Origin: Treponema sp.
Lineage (GTDB): Bacteria; Spirochaetota; Spirochaetia; Treponematales; Treponemataceae
Direction: 5' to 3'
NCBI GenBank assembly: GCA_024402565.1
Contig: JAKSTM010000006.1
Coordinates: 1-64,000 of the forward strand
Length of the DNA stretch: 64,000 nucleotides
Of the stretch, positions 33,870-42,672 are shown in pieces. Numbering within the stretch: position 1 is the first letter of the stretch; each line of letters starts with the position of its first letter. The translations under genes were made by a program, and so were the position numbers. A model generated the notes under the pieces. That model searched no databases and had not been told where the DNA came from. It saw nothing but the letters and a program-made list of their open reading frames with translations.

Positions 33870-35144
33870 TCAAGTTGCAAGAACTATTTTTAGTCTAGTT
33901 ATTCTTCGATTAACCTGTTCATCTACAATGAACAGGTTTTTTTTATGAATTAAAACTTGGCCGGAAGATGGTAACGAACCAAACTGTTCCAAAGCCCATC
34001 CTCCAAGTGTATTGTAAAAATCACTTTCCAAATCCAAGGACAAAAGATTATTTACATCTTCAATTTTCAAATCACCTGGCAAAAGAAATTCTTTTGCCGA
34101 TAAAACTTTTATACGATTCTCTGGAGGTATTTCTTCATGAGTTGAATCGTCGCTCATTCGTCCAAAAACAACTCTCATTATATCTGTCATGGTGACAACA
34201 CCTTGTGTGCCACCTGCTTCATCCAGGACTACTGCAAAACTTTTATTCTCTTTATAAAAAACATCAAGAAGAGTAAACAAACTTATTGTACCAGGCACAA
34301 AAAGAACTGATTTCATCATACGCTTTGCAAAAAATTCTTTTTCATTCTCTTCATCGCGTACAGAAAAAAGAATATCTTGATAATTCAAAACGCCTGTAAC
34401 ATCTTCCATTGTTTCATGATATACCGCAATATTTGAGTAGCCACTAGAAAGAAACTCTTCCATCACTTCTTCAGCTGTTGCAGATTCTTCAACCATTGCC
34501 ACAAGAGAACGATGGTGTGTAATATCATTTACCGTAACATCACTAAAGCTGAAGATTTTTTTCAACATCAAACTTTCTTCAGTTTCTAGAGTTCCTTCTT
34601 TTTCACCCATCTGAATAAGAGTTTGAATCTCTTCAGGTGTGATTTCTTGTGAAGATGGCTTCATTAATTTTTCAGCCAGAAAAACTGCAAAATGAGAAAT
34701 TTGTGTAAAAAGCCAGACAATCGGAAAAAGAATTTGTTTTATTGTATTTATGACAACAGAAGCTCTGGATGCTATTTTTTCAGGATTTCTACCTGCCAAT
34801 GTTTTAGGGACAATCTGGCCAAAAACTGTAATGAAAAATGAAATAATAAGTGTTGATACTCCAAGTGCTTTTTCGCCTGCAATTTCCATAGCAAGAACAG
34901 TAGCCAAAGCAGAAGCAAAAGAATTAACAAAGTTCGTTCCAATCAAAACTGTGGTCAGAACATTGTCCATATCACTTTTCAACTTTGCAACAAGACGGGC
35001 ATGAGGTTTCTTTTCCTGAATCATTCTACGGATTTTTAACTTTTGTAATGAAAGAAATGCAGTTTCACTTGAAGAAAAAAAAGCTACAAATGAAATGAGA
35101 ATACATAATGAAAAAAGAATAATTATTACTTTCACAGAATTCAT
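33870..35144 (-). CDS. CorC/HlyC-type CBS-domain membrane protein
   Basis: 424 residues. DUF21 membrane region (about 1-190, three to four helices), a CBS pair (about 205-325; HHRSLVAMVEESATAEEVMEEFL and VVLDEAGGTQGVVTMTDIM) and a C-terminal CorC/HlyC domain (about 340-420). These proteins are linked to Mg2+/Co2+ or Na+ efflux; substrate not determinable. It overlaps the paralogue upstream by 4 bases. Its 3' end contains a plus-strand terminator for the convergent nfeD operon. Confidence 0.88.
   Translation of the reverse strand: MNSVKVIIILFSLCILISFVAFFSSSETAFLSLQKLKIRRMIQEKKPHARLVAKLKSDMDNVLTTVLIGTNFVNSFASALATVLAMEIAGEKALGVSTLIISFFITVFGQIVPKTLAGRNPEKIASRASVVINTIKQILFPIVWLFTQISHFAVFLAEKLMKPSSQEITPEEIQTLIQMGEKEGTLETEESLMLKKIFSFSDVTVNDITHHRSLVAMVEESATAEEVMEEFLSSGYSNIAVYHETMEDVTGVLNYQDILFSVRDEENEKEFFAKRMMKSVLFVPGTISLFTLLDVFYKENKSFAVVLDEAGGTQGVVTMTDIMRVVFGRMSDDSTHEEIPPENRIKVLSAKEFLLPGDLKIEDVNNLLSLDLESDFYNTLGGWALEQFGSLPSSGQVLIHKKNLFIVDEQVNRRITRLKIVLAT
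33912..33944 (+). terminator. Terminator of the nfeD operon, inside the convergent CBS gene
   Basis: AACCTGTTCAT pairs with ATGAACAGGTT over a 5-base loop and is followed by eight Ts on the plus strand. The whole hairpin is coding sequence (LFIVDEQVNRR region) on the minus strand. Confidence 0.85.
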
Positions 35145-36442
35145 TTTTCTTCCTCCTCTTCCAGAGGATTTTGTATCTTCATAATTTGCATCCGTTCAAT
35201 TCTATGTGCCTGAACTTTTTTTACCACAAAACGATATCCACGGTAATCAACACAATCACCTGGTTCTGGCATAGTACCAGTTTGCTCAATAAACCATCCT
35301 GCAATAGTTTCATTCATTTTTGATTCCAGACTGATATTCAAAGCAGTATGTAAATCGAGAATCAAAACAGAACCATTTATTTCAAAATCATCCTGATTTT
35401 CAATTTCATTAAAATGAAATACTTTTCCACGTAAAGTCTTTTCTTCTGGTCGCGAGAAAATTTCACGAGATATATCTTCCACTGCAACAAGTCCGTCTGT
35501 TCCAGAATATTCATCAACTACAATTGCCATAGTTTGCCGATTTTCAAATAAAAGACTTTGAACACTGGACATATTTTTTGTTCCAGGAATGAAAATTGGC
35601 TGTCGCATAACACTGGCAACAGAAAAATCCTGGGGGTTATTTTTATACTTTAAAAGATCTTTTAAGTATAAAACTCCGACAATATCATCTATTGATTTTC
35701 GTACAACAGGAAATCGGGAAAAACCACTTCGGCCGGATATTTCCATAACATCCCGGTAAGTTGCATTTATTGAAACATACGTTATTTTTGTTCGGGGAAT
35801 CATAATATCCTGGGCTTCCAAGTCTGTAAATTTTAAAACCCGGTTCATCATAGAACCTTCATTTTTCTCAAGAGCCCCACTTTCGGTACCCATATCAAAA
35901 ATTGTTTTTATTTCTTCTTCTGTGTATGTTTGTTTTTTCTTTTCACTTTTAATTCCAAAGACCCTTAGAATACAACGAGCAAAAAAAGTAACAAGAATTA
36001 TTACCGGTCTCATTATGTAAAACAAAACAGTAAGAAATCCGGATAATGCATAAGCAATTTTATCAGGACATCTAGTGGAAATAGTTTTTGGAGTAATTTC
36101 GCCGAATACTAAAAGTAAAATTGTTGCGATTATTGTAGCTAATCCTACGCCCTTCTCTCCAAACAATTTAAGAGACACCGCTGTAATCAAAGAGGAAATT
36201 AAAATATTTACCAAATCATTGGAAACAAGAAGTGTGTTAATTAGCTGTTCTTTTTGATCAAGCAGCTTACCAACTCGAAGTGCTTTTTTATCTTTCTGAT
36301 TTCTTCTAAAACGAAGCTTTAATCGATTCAATCCCAAAAGAGAACTTTCCGAAATTGAAAAAAGACATGAAAGAAGAATTAAAACTACAAGAAGAATTAC
36401 CAGTTTTAAGGAAGAGTCGGGAGACGCGGAAGAACCGTCCAC
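35141..36442 (-). CDS. CorC/HlyC-type CBS-domain membrane protein, second paralogue
   Basis: 433 residues with the same layout as the gene downstream: DUF21 membrane region (about 10-200), CBS pair (about 215-335; IMIPRTKITYVSINATYRDV, VVDEYSGTDGLVAVEDI), CorC/HlyC domain (about 345-425) and an acidic tail. This copy keeps the classic IPR motif after the DUF21 region. The tandem arrangement with 4-base overlap suggests a heteromeric pair or an old duplication. Confidence 0.9.
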   Translation of the reverse strand: MDGSSASPDSSLKLVILLVVLILLSCLFSISESSLLGLNRLKLRFRRNQKDKKALRVGKLLDQKEQLINTLLVSNDLVNILISSLITAVSLKLFGEKGVGLATIIATILLLVFGEITPKTISTRCPDKIAYALSGFLTVLFYIMRPVIILVTFFARCILRVFGIKSEKKKQTYTEEEIKTIFDMGTESGALEKNEGSMMNRVLKFTDLEAQDIMIPRTKITYVSINATYRDVMEISGRSGFSRFPVVRKSIDDIVGVLYLKDLLKYKNNPQDFSVASVMRQPIFIPGTKNMSSVQSLLFENRQTMAIVVDEYSGTDGLVAVEDISREIFSRPEEKTLRGKVFHFNEIENQDDFEINGSVLILDLHTALNISLESKMNETIAGWFIEQTGTMPEPGDCVDYRGYRFVVKKVQAHRIERMQIMKIQNPLEEEEEK

Positions 36443-37440
36443 TATTTATCCTCCGAAGCGGAAAGAAGATTTGTTATCTGTGTCACAACCTGTCGTGTAG
36501 TTTCTGCCAATTCTGTTTCAGGAGCCGCTTGAATTGCAGCATTAAAGAAATTCAAAACACCGGCATAGTCATTTGATCCAGCCATAATCATCATCTGACC
36601 AGCCATGTAGAAAGCCTGTTGCTTTTCTTCGCCTTCAAGAACATTTCCCTGGGCAGCTTCACGAAAAACATTTATAGCGGAAGCATAATCTCCTGCCATA
36701 GAGTATTTTTTACTTTCTTCCATTACATAAACAAAATATAAATAACTTGTAAGCCCAGACTCATTCTTTTTATCTATTTGAACAACAGATTTAAAAAGAC
36801 TTGTATAAGTTGGGACATATTTATCTTCTACAAGCTGGTATATCTTGTTAATTTTTTCCATTTTTTCAGAAGGTGTTCCCTTCTTTGTATCATCTACCAT
36901 TTCTTGAAGAATATCAAAATCGGCTTCGTATTCTGAAATAAGTGCTGAAAGAGTTTCTACACTAACAAAAGCTTCACTATATTCTTCATCGGCAAATGCA
37001 TAACCATCTCTATTCATCAAAAAGACAACAGGTGTGTATTGCAAATCCAAAACCCTTGCAAGGGAAATATTTTTTGTAATCTGTCTGTTATATTCAGAAG
37101 CTGCCTTTTTTTCTTCTTCAGTATTAAAATGAGATGGTTCAGATTTTGTATAAGCTTCTGCACCAAAATCAAAATGAACGCTCACGTATTTTTCAGAAAA
37201 AGCAGTTTTATACTCATCACTATGAAGAACTTCTGTTGTGAACATTTCGCTTTCGTCATCAAAACCGCCCATTGTAATATAGAGGAGTATATTCTTTCCA
37301 GTTTTCTTTGCGGCTGCTTTTGCGCTGTCCATATCATTATAAAAACCAAATTCATCGGGACCTGGCAATTTGTTTCCACAAGAAACAAATCCTAATAAAC
37401 AGAAAAGCGAAATCAACACAACTAAAAGATTTTTTTTCAT
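36442..37440 (-). CDS. Thioredoxin-like lipoprotein without a CxxC motif
   Basis: 332 residues. Lipobox FVSC, lipidated Cys21. Residues about 35-170 read like a thioredoxin fold (AKKTGKNILLYITMGGFDDESEMFTTEVL..., YTPVVFLMNRDG with the cis-Pro setting), but the active-site position is GGFD, with no cysteine. The C-terminal half is helical with TPR-like repeats (about 225-325). A structural or chaperone role is more likely than redox chemistry. It overlaps the CBS gene start by one base, so the three genes form one operon. Confidence 0.75.
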   Translation of the reverse strand: MKKNLLVVLISLFCLLGFVSCGNKLPGPDEFGFYNDMDSAKAAAKKTGKNILLYITMGGFDDESEMFTTEVLHSDEYKTAFSEKYVSVHFDFGAEAYTKSEPSHFNTEEEKKAASEYNRQITKNISLARVLDLQYTPVVFLMNRDGYAFADEEYSEAFVSVETLSALISEYEADFDILQEMVDDTKKGTPSEKMEKINKIYQLVEDKYVPTYTSLFKSVVQIDKKNESGLTSYLYFVYVMEESKKYSMAGDYASAINVFREAAQGNVLEGEEKQQAFYMAGQMMIMAGSNDYAGVLNFFNAAIQAAPETELAETTRQVVTQITNLLSASEDK

Positions 37441-37467
37441 TTTGATTTTCCTATGTAAAGAAACAAA

Positions 37468-38196
37468 CTAAAGCACTGACTTCAAAAACTGCTGAAGTCT
37501 TTCACTTTTCGGATGATTAAAAATTTCATCAGGAGTTCCCTGTTCTGCGATTTTTCCACCATCCATAAACCAAATACGATCTGCAACTTCACGAGCGAAT
37601 CCCATTTCGTGTGTAACAACAGCCATTGTCATTCCGTCAGCAGCAAGATCCTTCATAAGCGAAAGAACTTCACCAACCATTTCCGGATCCAGTGCCGAAG
37701 TAGGTTCATCGAACAACAACATTTCTGGATTCATTGCAAGAGCACGCACAATTGCAATACGCTGTTTCTGTCCACCAGAAATCATAGAAGGATAAGACTC
37801 TGCTTTATCTAAAAGCCCAATTCTTTCCAAAAGGCGTTTAGCATTTGCTTCGGCTTCTTCTTTGGTCTGAAGCTTTAAGGTAACTGGTGCAAGTATAATA
37901 TTCTGTAAAACTGTGAGATGTGGAAACAAGTTAAAATGCTGAAAAACCATACACATCTGACGGCGAACAGCATCAATATCAGTTTTCTTGTCAGTTACAT
38001 CAATTCCTTTAAAAAATATATGACCCGATGTTGGAGTTTCCAGCATGTTCAGACAACGAAGAAAAGTGGATTTTCCGGCACCAGAAGGTCCAATAATAAC
38101 GATTTTTTCACCTTTAGAAATATGTTCCGAAATATCATCCAGAACCAGGCTATATTTTCCACCAAAGCCGATGGAAAGATTTTTAACGTCTATCAC
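37468..38196 (-). CDS. Polar amino-acid ABC transporter ATPase
   Basis: 242 residues, GlnQ/HisP class. Walker [10 protein letters not shown] (about 37-45), [18 protein letters not shown], signature [14 protein letters not shown], Walker [16 protein letters not shown] and [21 protein letters not shown] are all typical. It powers uptake of a polar amino acid. It overlaps the permease gene by 14 bases. Confidence 0.93.
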   Translation of the reverse strand: MIDVKNLSIGFGGKYSLVLDDISEHISKGEKIVIIGPSGAGKSTFLRCLNMLETPTSGHIFFKGIDVTDKKTDIDAVRRQMCMVFQHFNLFPHLTVLQNIILAPVTLKLQTKEEAEANAKRLLERIGLLDKAESYPSMISGGQKQRIAIVRALAMNPEMLLFDEPTSALDPEMVGEVLSLMKDLAADGMTMAVVTHEMGFAREVADRIWFMDGGKIAEQGTPDEIFNHPKSERLQQFLKSVL

Positions 38197-38854
38197 TTTT
38201 AGCCATCCTTTTTTCTAATGCTGAGAATAATTTTGTAAGTCCCAAAGTGAGACAAAGATATATTGCTGCGCAGGAAAGAAGAGGAATCCATGCGTTATAA
38301 GTCTGATTTCGAATATTGTCACAAGCCTTCTGTAAATCAACAACCGCAATAAATGATGCAACAGAAGTTTCCTTAATCATTGTAATAAATTCACTTGTGA
38401 ATGTTGGAAGAATTGTGCGAATAGCCTGAGGCAGAATAATTTTCGAAAGTGTCTGCCACCATGAAAGTCCAAGGGAACGTCCGGCTTCTTCCTGGCCCTT
38501 ATCAATTCCCTGAATACCTGCACGGAAAATTTCTGTACAGTAAGCCCCGGAATTAATTCCAAAGGCAATAATTGCAACGATGATTGTATTCTGCAAGCCA
38601 ATTGGTGCAAAAATAACAAAGTAAAAAATCATGAGCAGAGTTGCCATTGGAATACCACGAATCACTGTAGTATAAACATTGGCAATTCCGTTCAGAACTT
38701 TATTTTTAGAAATTTTACAAAGGGCAAATATACAGCCTAAAATTGATCCAATCAGAACTGCGCAAAATGCGATAAGCAACGTTGTACCAAGCCCCTGCAG
38801 AATCAGAAGCCAGCGCTGCTTTGCAAACATAATTCGGACAAAATTATCAAACAT
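38183..38854 (-). CDS. Polar amino-acid ABC transporter permease
   Basis: 223 residues with about five membrane helices, HisM/GlnP class. The EAA loop is ESxGLS-like: [25 protein letters not shown], in the usual place before the last helices. [13 protein letters not shown] is another family segment. It lies 23 bases downstream of the binding protein gene. Confidence 0.92.
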   Translation of the reverse strand: MFDNFVRIMFAKQRWLLILQGLGTTLLIAFCAVLIGSILGCIFALCKISKNKVLNGIANVYTTVIRGIPMATLLMIFYFVIFAPIGLQNTIIVAIIAFGINSGAYCTEIFRAGIQGIDKGQEEAGRSLGLSWWQTLSKIILPQAIRTILPTFTSEFITMIKETSVASFIAVVDLQKACDNIRNQTYNAWIPLLSCAAIYLCLTLGLTKLFSALEKRMAKSDRR

Positions 38855-38877
38855 ATTTACCCCTGTAATTATATAAG

Positions 38878-39648
38878 TTATTTTCTAACGATAATAACCT
38901 GTTTTGACTGATAGTATGGTTCAGAGAAGTCTACTTCCAGTTTACGTTCTTCTGTAACTGTCATTCCAGCGGCAATGAAGTCTACAGCACCTGACTGAAG
39001 AGCTGCGATAAGTGAATCAAAAGCCATAGCAACAACCTGGAGTTTCATTCCTGCATCATTTGCAAAAATCTGGCTCTGTGAAACATCAAACCCAACAACT
39101 TTTGTTCCTTCTGTATATTCGAATGGTGGGAACGAAGCTTCTGTACCAAGCTTAAGAACATCACCATTTGGAGCTGTTTCGTCAATTTTTGGAATAACGA
39201 TTTCACCTTCTGTTGGCATAAATGCTTTCTGAAGCATATCGTATGTTCCGTCTTTTTTCATTCTTGCGATAGAAGCATTAATTGAGCTAAGAAGAGCTTC
39301 ATCACCTTTACGAACAGCAATTGCATAATCTTCAAGAGAGAATTCCTGTTCAAGGATCTTAAGTTTTGGACTGCGTTTTACAATTTCTTTTGCAGGAAGT
39401 TCATCGAGAACGATTGCATCGATTGTTCCAGCTGAAAGAGCAAGACCTGCATCAATTGCCGATTTGAATGAGCTGATTTTTACATTTTCAATGTCGCTGG
39501 CATAAATTTCACCAGTTGTTCCGGCCTGAACACCAACCTTTTTTCCAACAAGGTCATCAGCATTGTTGATTACAACGGCATTCTTTTTTGAACATCCTGT
39601 TGCAAGAAGAACAGAAGCTGCCAATAAAGCTAAAGTAATTTTTTTCAT
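38878..39648 (-). CDS. Amino-acid-binding lipoprotein with circularly permuted SBP_bac_3 fold
   Basis: 256 residues; lipobox LATGC, lipidated Cys19. The two halves of a family 3 solute-binding protein are in swapped order. Residues about 30-148 are the segment usually found in the second half (DLVGKKVGVQAGTTGE, AIDAGLALSAGTIDAIVLDE, ISINAS-like helix with KKDGTYDMLQKAF, normally the C-terminus). Then comes a linker (about 149-163), then the usual N-terminal segment at about 164-256 (LKLGTEASFPPFEY, VVGFDVSQS, FDSLIAALQSGAVDFIAAGM, VDFSEPYYQSKQVIIVRK). All ligand-binding motifs are present. It heads an operon with permease and ATPase. Confidence 0.85.
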   Translation of the reverse strand: MKKITLALLAASVLLATGCSKKNAVVINNADDLVGKKVGVQAGTTGEIYASDIENVKISSFKSAIDAGLALSAGTIDAIVLDELPAKEIVKRSPKLKILEQEFSLEDYAIAVRKGDEALLSSINASIARMKKDGTYDMLQKAFMPTEGEIVIPKIDETAPNGDVLKLGTEASFPPFEYTEGTKVVGFDVSQSQIFANDAGMKLQVVAMAFDSLIAALQSGAVDFIAAGMTVTEERKLEVDFSEPYYQSKQVIIVRK

Positions 39649-39669
39649 GTTTTACCTCTAATATATAGA

Positions 39670-39715
39670 AAATAATGCATAACTATACCATAAATTGAAT
39701 ATTTATGCATTATTT
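39670..39715. repeat. 13-base perfect inverted repeat upstream of the binding-protein gene
   Basis: AAATAATGCATAA (39670-39682) and its exact complement TTATGCATTATTT (39703-39715), 20 bases apart. A TATAGT-like -10 on the minus strand lies between the arms. It could be an operator or a weak terminator for the M16 gene. Confidence 0.5.
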
Positions 39716-39738
39716 CAGAGGCTTATCGGTTTCCTTTT

Positions 39739-42588
39739 TTATTTCTCAGGAACCAGGAATACTGACACATAATTGTCCGTATTCAGATATTTTACTGCTG
39801 TATCTCGGAGACTTTCAGGAGTAATCCATGATGTGAGTTTTTCTGTGTCAGAAATAATCCACAAAGGTTCATAGGTATAAACCTGACTCGAACTGATTTT
39901 TCCTATCCACCATGAATTATGTCTCAAGCTTGATTCATGATTGCGGCGATAAGTTTCCTGAAGTTTTCCGATGTAATCTGCAGAAACAAGTTCTTTCTTC
40001 AGACGATCAAATTCTTTCAGAACTTCATCTGTAAGTTCCTGACAGCGTCCCGGTTCACAGCCAAAACTGATTTCAACTCTGTAGTAGCGTTCAGGGTAAC
40101 CGTCAACATAACCGCTGACATTTACACCATAAGCGCCGCCCTTATCTTCGCGTATAACTTCGCGGAGACGGATATCAAGAAGGCTTGAAAGCTGGCTCAT
40201 CATTGTGCTTTCATAAAAACCTTCTTCAAGTCCTGCAGAAACAGGAAGATTTCCTCCAACAGTAAGGAACACATATCCCTGATTATCCAGTCCTTTCTTT
40301 ACAGTTTCAGAAACTTTTCCTTTAGGGAAATCATAATAAAGATATTTTGTTTCTTCTCTGTCTGATGTTGTTTTCAAAGTACCAAGATAAACTGCACATT
40401 CATCAATCAATTTCTTTTCATCAAAATCGCCGACAAAAATATATGTAAAATCAGCAGAGTTGGTGAATCTTTCACGATAAACTTTTTCCGCCTGTTCAGG
40501 AGTCATTTTTGAAACAAAGTCCAAATCATAAGGAGCATGACGTTCATCATTAAAAAGCACTTCCCTAATTTTATCATTCAGAACTTCGAAAGGCTGGTTT
40601 CCATGATTCTTTGCAATTTCTTTTTCGCTCTGAATAAGGGTATTCCAGACATCTTTATCAAACTGAGGTTTTGTCATAAAAAGAGTGAGTAACTGAAGAT
40701 ATGTTTCAAAATCGGAAGTTTTGCATGAACCTTTAAATACTTCATTTACTCCGCCAATATTGATATCGAAATTAACCTGCTTTGATGTCAGTTTTTTTAC
40801 AAGCTGACTGTAAGACATTCCGTTAACACCGGAATGGATTGCATAATTGATTGCCATGCGGGAAGACGGATAATCTTCATCGCTGACGTATGCGTTTCCG
40901 CCCTTACCTGTTACCTGAACGTTAATCATCTGATTTTCAAAATCAGTTTTCTTTGCAATTACTTTAATGCCGTTTTCAAAAACATATTCTGTTGCACCAA
41001 GCTCAGGTAATTTTTTCTGACTTGCAATTTTTCCTTTTCCTTTTGGACGGTCCATAAGGGAATCATCACCTGTATCATCTTCGTAGGCAGAAACATCAGC
41101 GTTTGTATAATTTTCCCAAAGATCCATAATTTCAGCTTCAGAAGGAATATCTGTTACAGAATCCGGTGCCACTACTAAAAATTTACTTCCTCTTTCAGGG
41201 AAAAGATTTCTGATGACATCATTTACTTCATCCACTGTGATTTCAGGAAGGAAGCCAACAACCATATCATGATATTCATCATCGCCTACAGGAATTTTTC
41301 CATAAGAGTTTACGTAATTGATAATAAGTGAAGCGCGGTAATCTGAAGTACTTTTGTCTTTATTTGCATAAGCGGTTTCTGCACTATTAATAAAGCTTTC
41401 CTTCATGCGTTTCAATTCTGGTTCTGTAACACCAAAAGTTTTAAGACGGTCATATTCATCAAAGAATTTTTTCAAAGCTTCAGTGAACATTCCTTCTTTC
41501 GGAACAACACCAAGATAATAATGCTGAGTCAGGTTCGTATAGGAAAGTTCACCAACTCCGGCTGCAAGCCATGCGGCGTCAGGAGTATTAGTAATTTCAT
41601 TAAGGCGCTGATTTATAATTTCTGCTGCAATATCGATGGCAAAAAGTCTTCTCATTTCGCCAACAGTTTCTCTTGCATGGAAATCAGGAGTCTGAGCCAT
41701 AATATTTATAACTGAATATTTCTGCTCAGGATCTTTATAAATGAGAATATCTTTTTTTGGATTATATGGAACTGTAAATGGTGAAACAGAAATCTTTTCT
41801 TCTGAAGCAGGAATGGAAGCAAATGTATTTCTTACTGCTGTTTCAAGAACATCTTCTTCTGCATCTCCAACTACGATTACCGACATGATTTCAGGTCTGT
41901 ACCATTTTTTATAGAAATCAAGAATGCGTTCACGGGAAATATTTGCGATAACATCCATACTTCCGATTGGAAGACGTTCTTCGAAACGGGAATCTGCAAG
42001 CAGGAACGGAATTTCCTTGTCGCTGATTCGTCCCTGAAGTCCCTGACGGAGGCGCCATTCTTCTGTAACAACACCACGTTCTTTTTCAATTTCTTCTGCT
42101 GGGAAAGTAATACCGCATGCCCAGTCTTTCAAAATAAGAAGTGCTGTTTCCAGCATTTTAGGATCATCAGCCGGGATTTCCAGTTTATAAACTGTTTCTT
42201 CAAAAGAAGTATAAGCATTCAGGTCTGCCCCGAAGTTCATACCGATTTTTTCAAAATAATCTACGATTGCTGATTTTTCGAAATGTTCTGTTCCGTTGAA
42301 AGCAAGGTGTTCAACAAAATGGGCAACACCACGCTGATCCTCTTCTTCCATACAGGATCCGGCATTTACCACCAGACGAAGAACAATGCGGTTTTTAGGC
42401 TCGCTATTTTTCTGAACAAAGAAAGACATTCCATTTTCAAGTTTTCCCTGTTTAATAGAAGAATCCATCGAAAGAGGAATATCATTTTTTACTGATTCTT
42501 TTTTTGTAGATGCACAGGAAATTATGCACCCAAGTACCAGAACTATGGTAAAGACAAAAATTGACTTTAAGACATGATTTTTTTTCAT
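39739..42588 (-). CDS. M16-family zinc protease lipoprotein
   Basis: 949 residues, with the duplicated two-half layout of large M16 peptidases (PqqL/pitrilysin type). Lipobox IISC, lipidated Cys25. The inverted zinc motif H90-x-x-E93-H94 lies in VAHFVEHLAFNG, with the distal Glu expected in the ETVYKLEIPADD / EKERGVVTEEWR region downstream. The second half (about 540-940) lacks the motif, as is usual. It likely degrades peptides in the periplasm or at the surface. The GGAGA ribosome site is buried in a hairpin (42594-42630). Confidence 0.92.
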   Translation of the reverse strand: MKKNHVLKSIFVFTIVLVLGCIISCASTKKESVKNDIPLSMDSSIKQGKLENGMSFFVQKNSEPKNRIVLRLVVNAGSCMEEEDQRGVAHFVEHLAFNGTEHFEKSAIVDYFEKIGMNFGADLNAYTSFEETVYKLEIPADDPKMLETALLILKDWACGITFPAEEIEKERGVVTEEWRLRQGLQGRISDKEIPFLLADSRFEERLPIGSMDVIANISRERILDFYKKWYRPEIMSVIVVGDAEEDVLETAVRNTFASIPASEEKISVSPFTVPYNPKKDILIYKDPEQKYSVINIMAQTPDFHARETVGEMRRLFAIDIAAEIINQRLNEITNTPDAAWLAAGVGELSYTNLTQHYYLGVVPKEGMFTEALKKFFDEYDRLKTFGVTEPELKRMKESFINSAETAYANKDKSTSDYRASLIINYVNSYGKIPVGDDEYHDMVVGFLPEITVDEVNDVIRNLFPERGSKFLVVAPDSVTDIPSEAEIMDLWENYTNADVSAYEDDTGDDSLMDRPKGKGKIASQKKLPELGATEYVFENGIKVIAKKTDFENQMINVQVTGKGGNAYVSDEDYPSSRMAINYAIHSGVNGMSYSQLVKKLTSKQVNFDINIGGVNEVFKGSCKTSDFETYLQLLTLFMTKPQFDKDVWNTLIQSEKEIAKNHGNQPFEVLNDKIREVLFNDERHAPYDLDFVSKMTPEQAEKVYRERFTNSADFTYIFVGDFDEKKLIDECAVYLGTLKTTSDREETKYLYYDFPKGKVSETVKKGLDNQGYVFLTVGGNLPVSAGLEEGFYESTMMSQLSSLLDIRLREVIREDKGGAYGVNVSGYVDGYPERYYRVEISFGCEPGRCQELTDEVLKEFDRLKKELVSADYIGKLQETYRRNHESSLRHNSWWIGKISSSQVYTYEPLWIISDTEKLTSWITPESLRDTAVKYLNTDNYVSVFLVPEK

Positions 42589-42593
42589 TCTAA

Positions 42594-42630
42594 TTCTCCA
42601 TAACTTTTAATATATAAAAATTATGGAGAA
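42594..42630 (-). promoter_or_regulatory. Hairpin sequestering the ribosome binding site of the M16 gene
   Basis: On the minus strand TTCTCCATAA (42630-42621) pairs exactly with TTATGGAGAA (42603-42594), and the AT-rich loop can extend the stem. The second arm contains GGAGA, the Shine-Dalgarno placed 5 bases before the ATG at 42588. Confidence 0.65.
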
Positions 42631-42672
42631 AAGAATTATTTAATACAATACTATTTTAGTACTAGTTTTATA

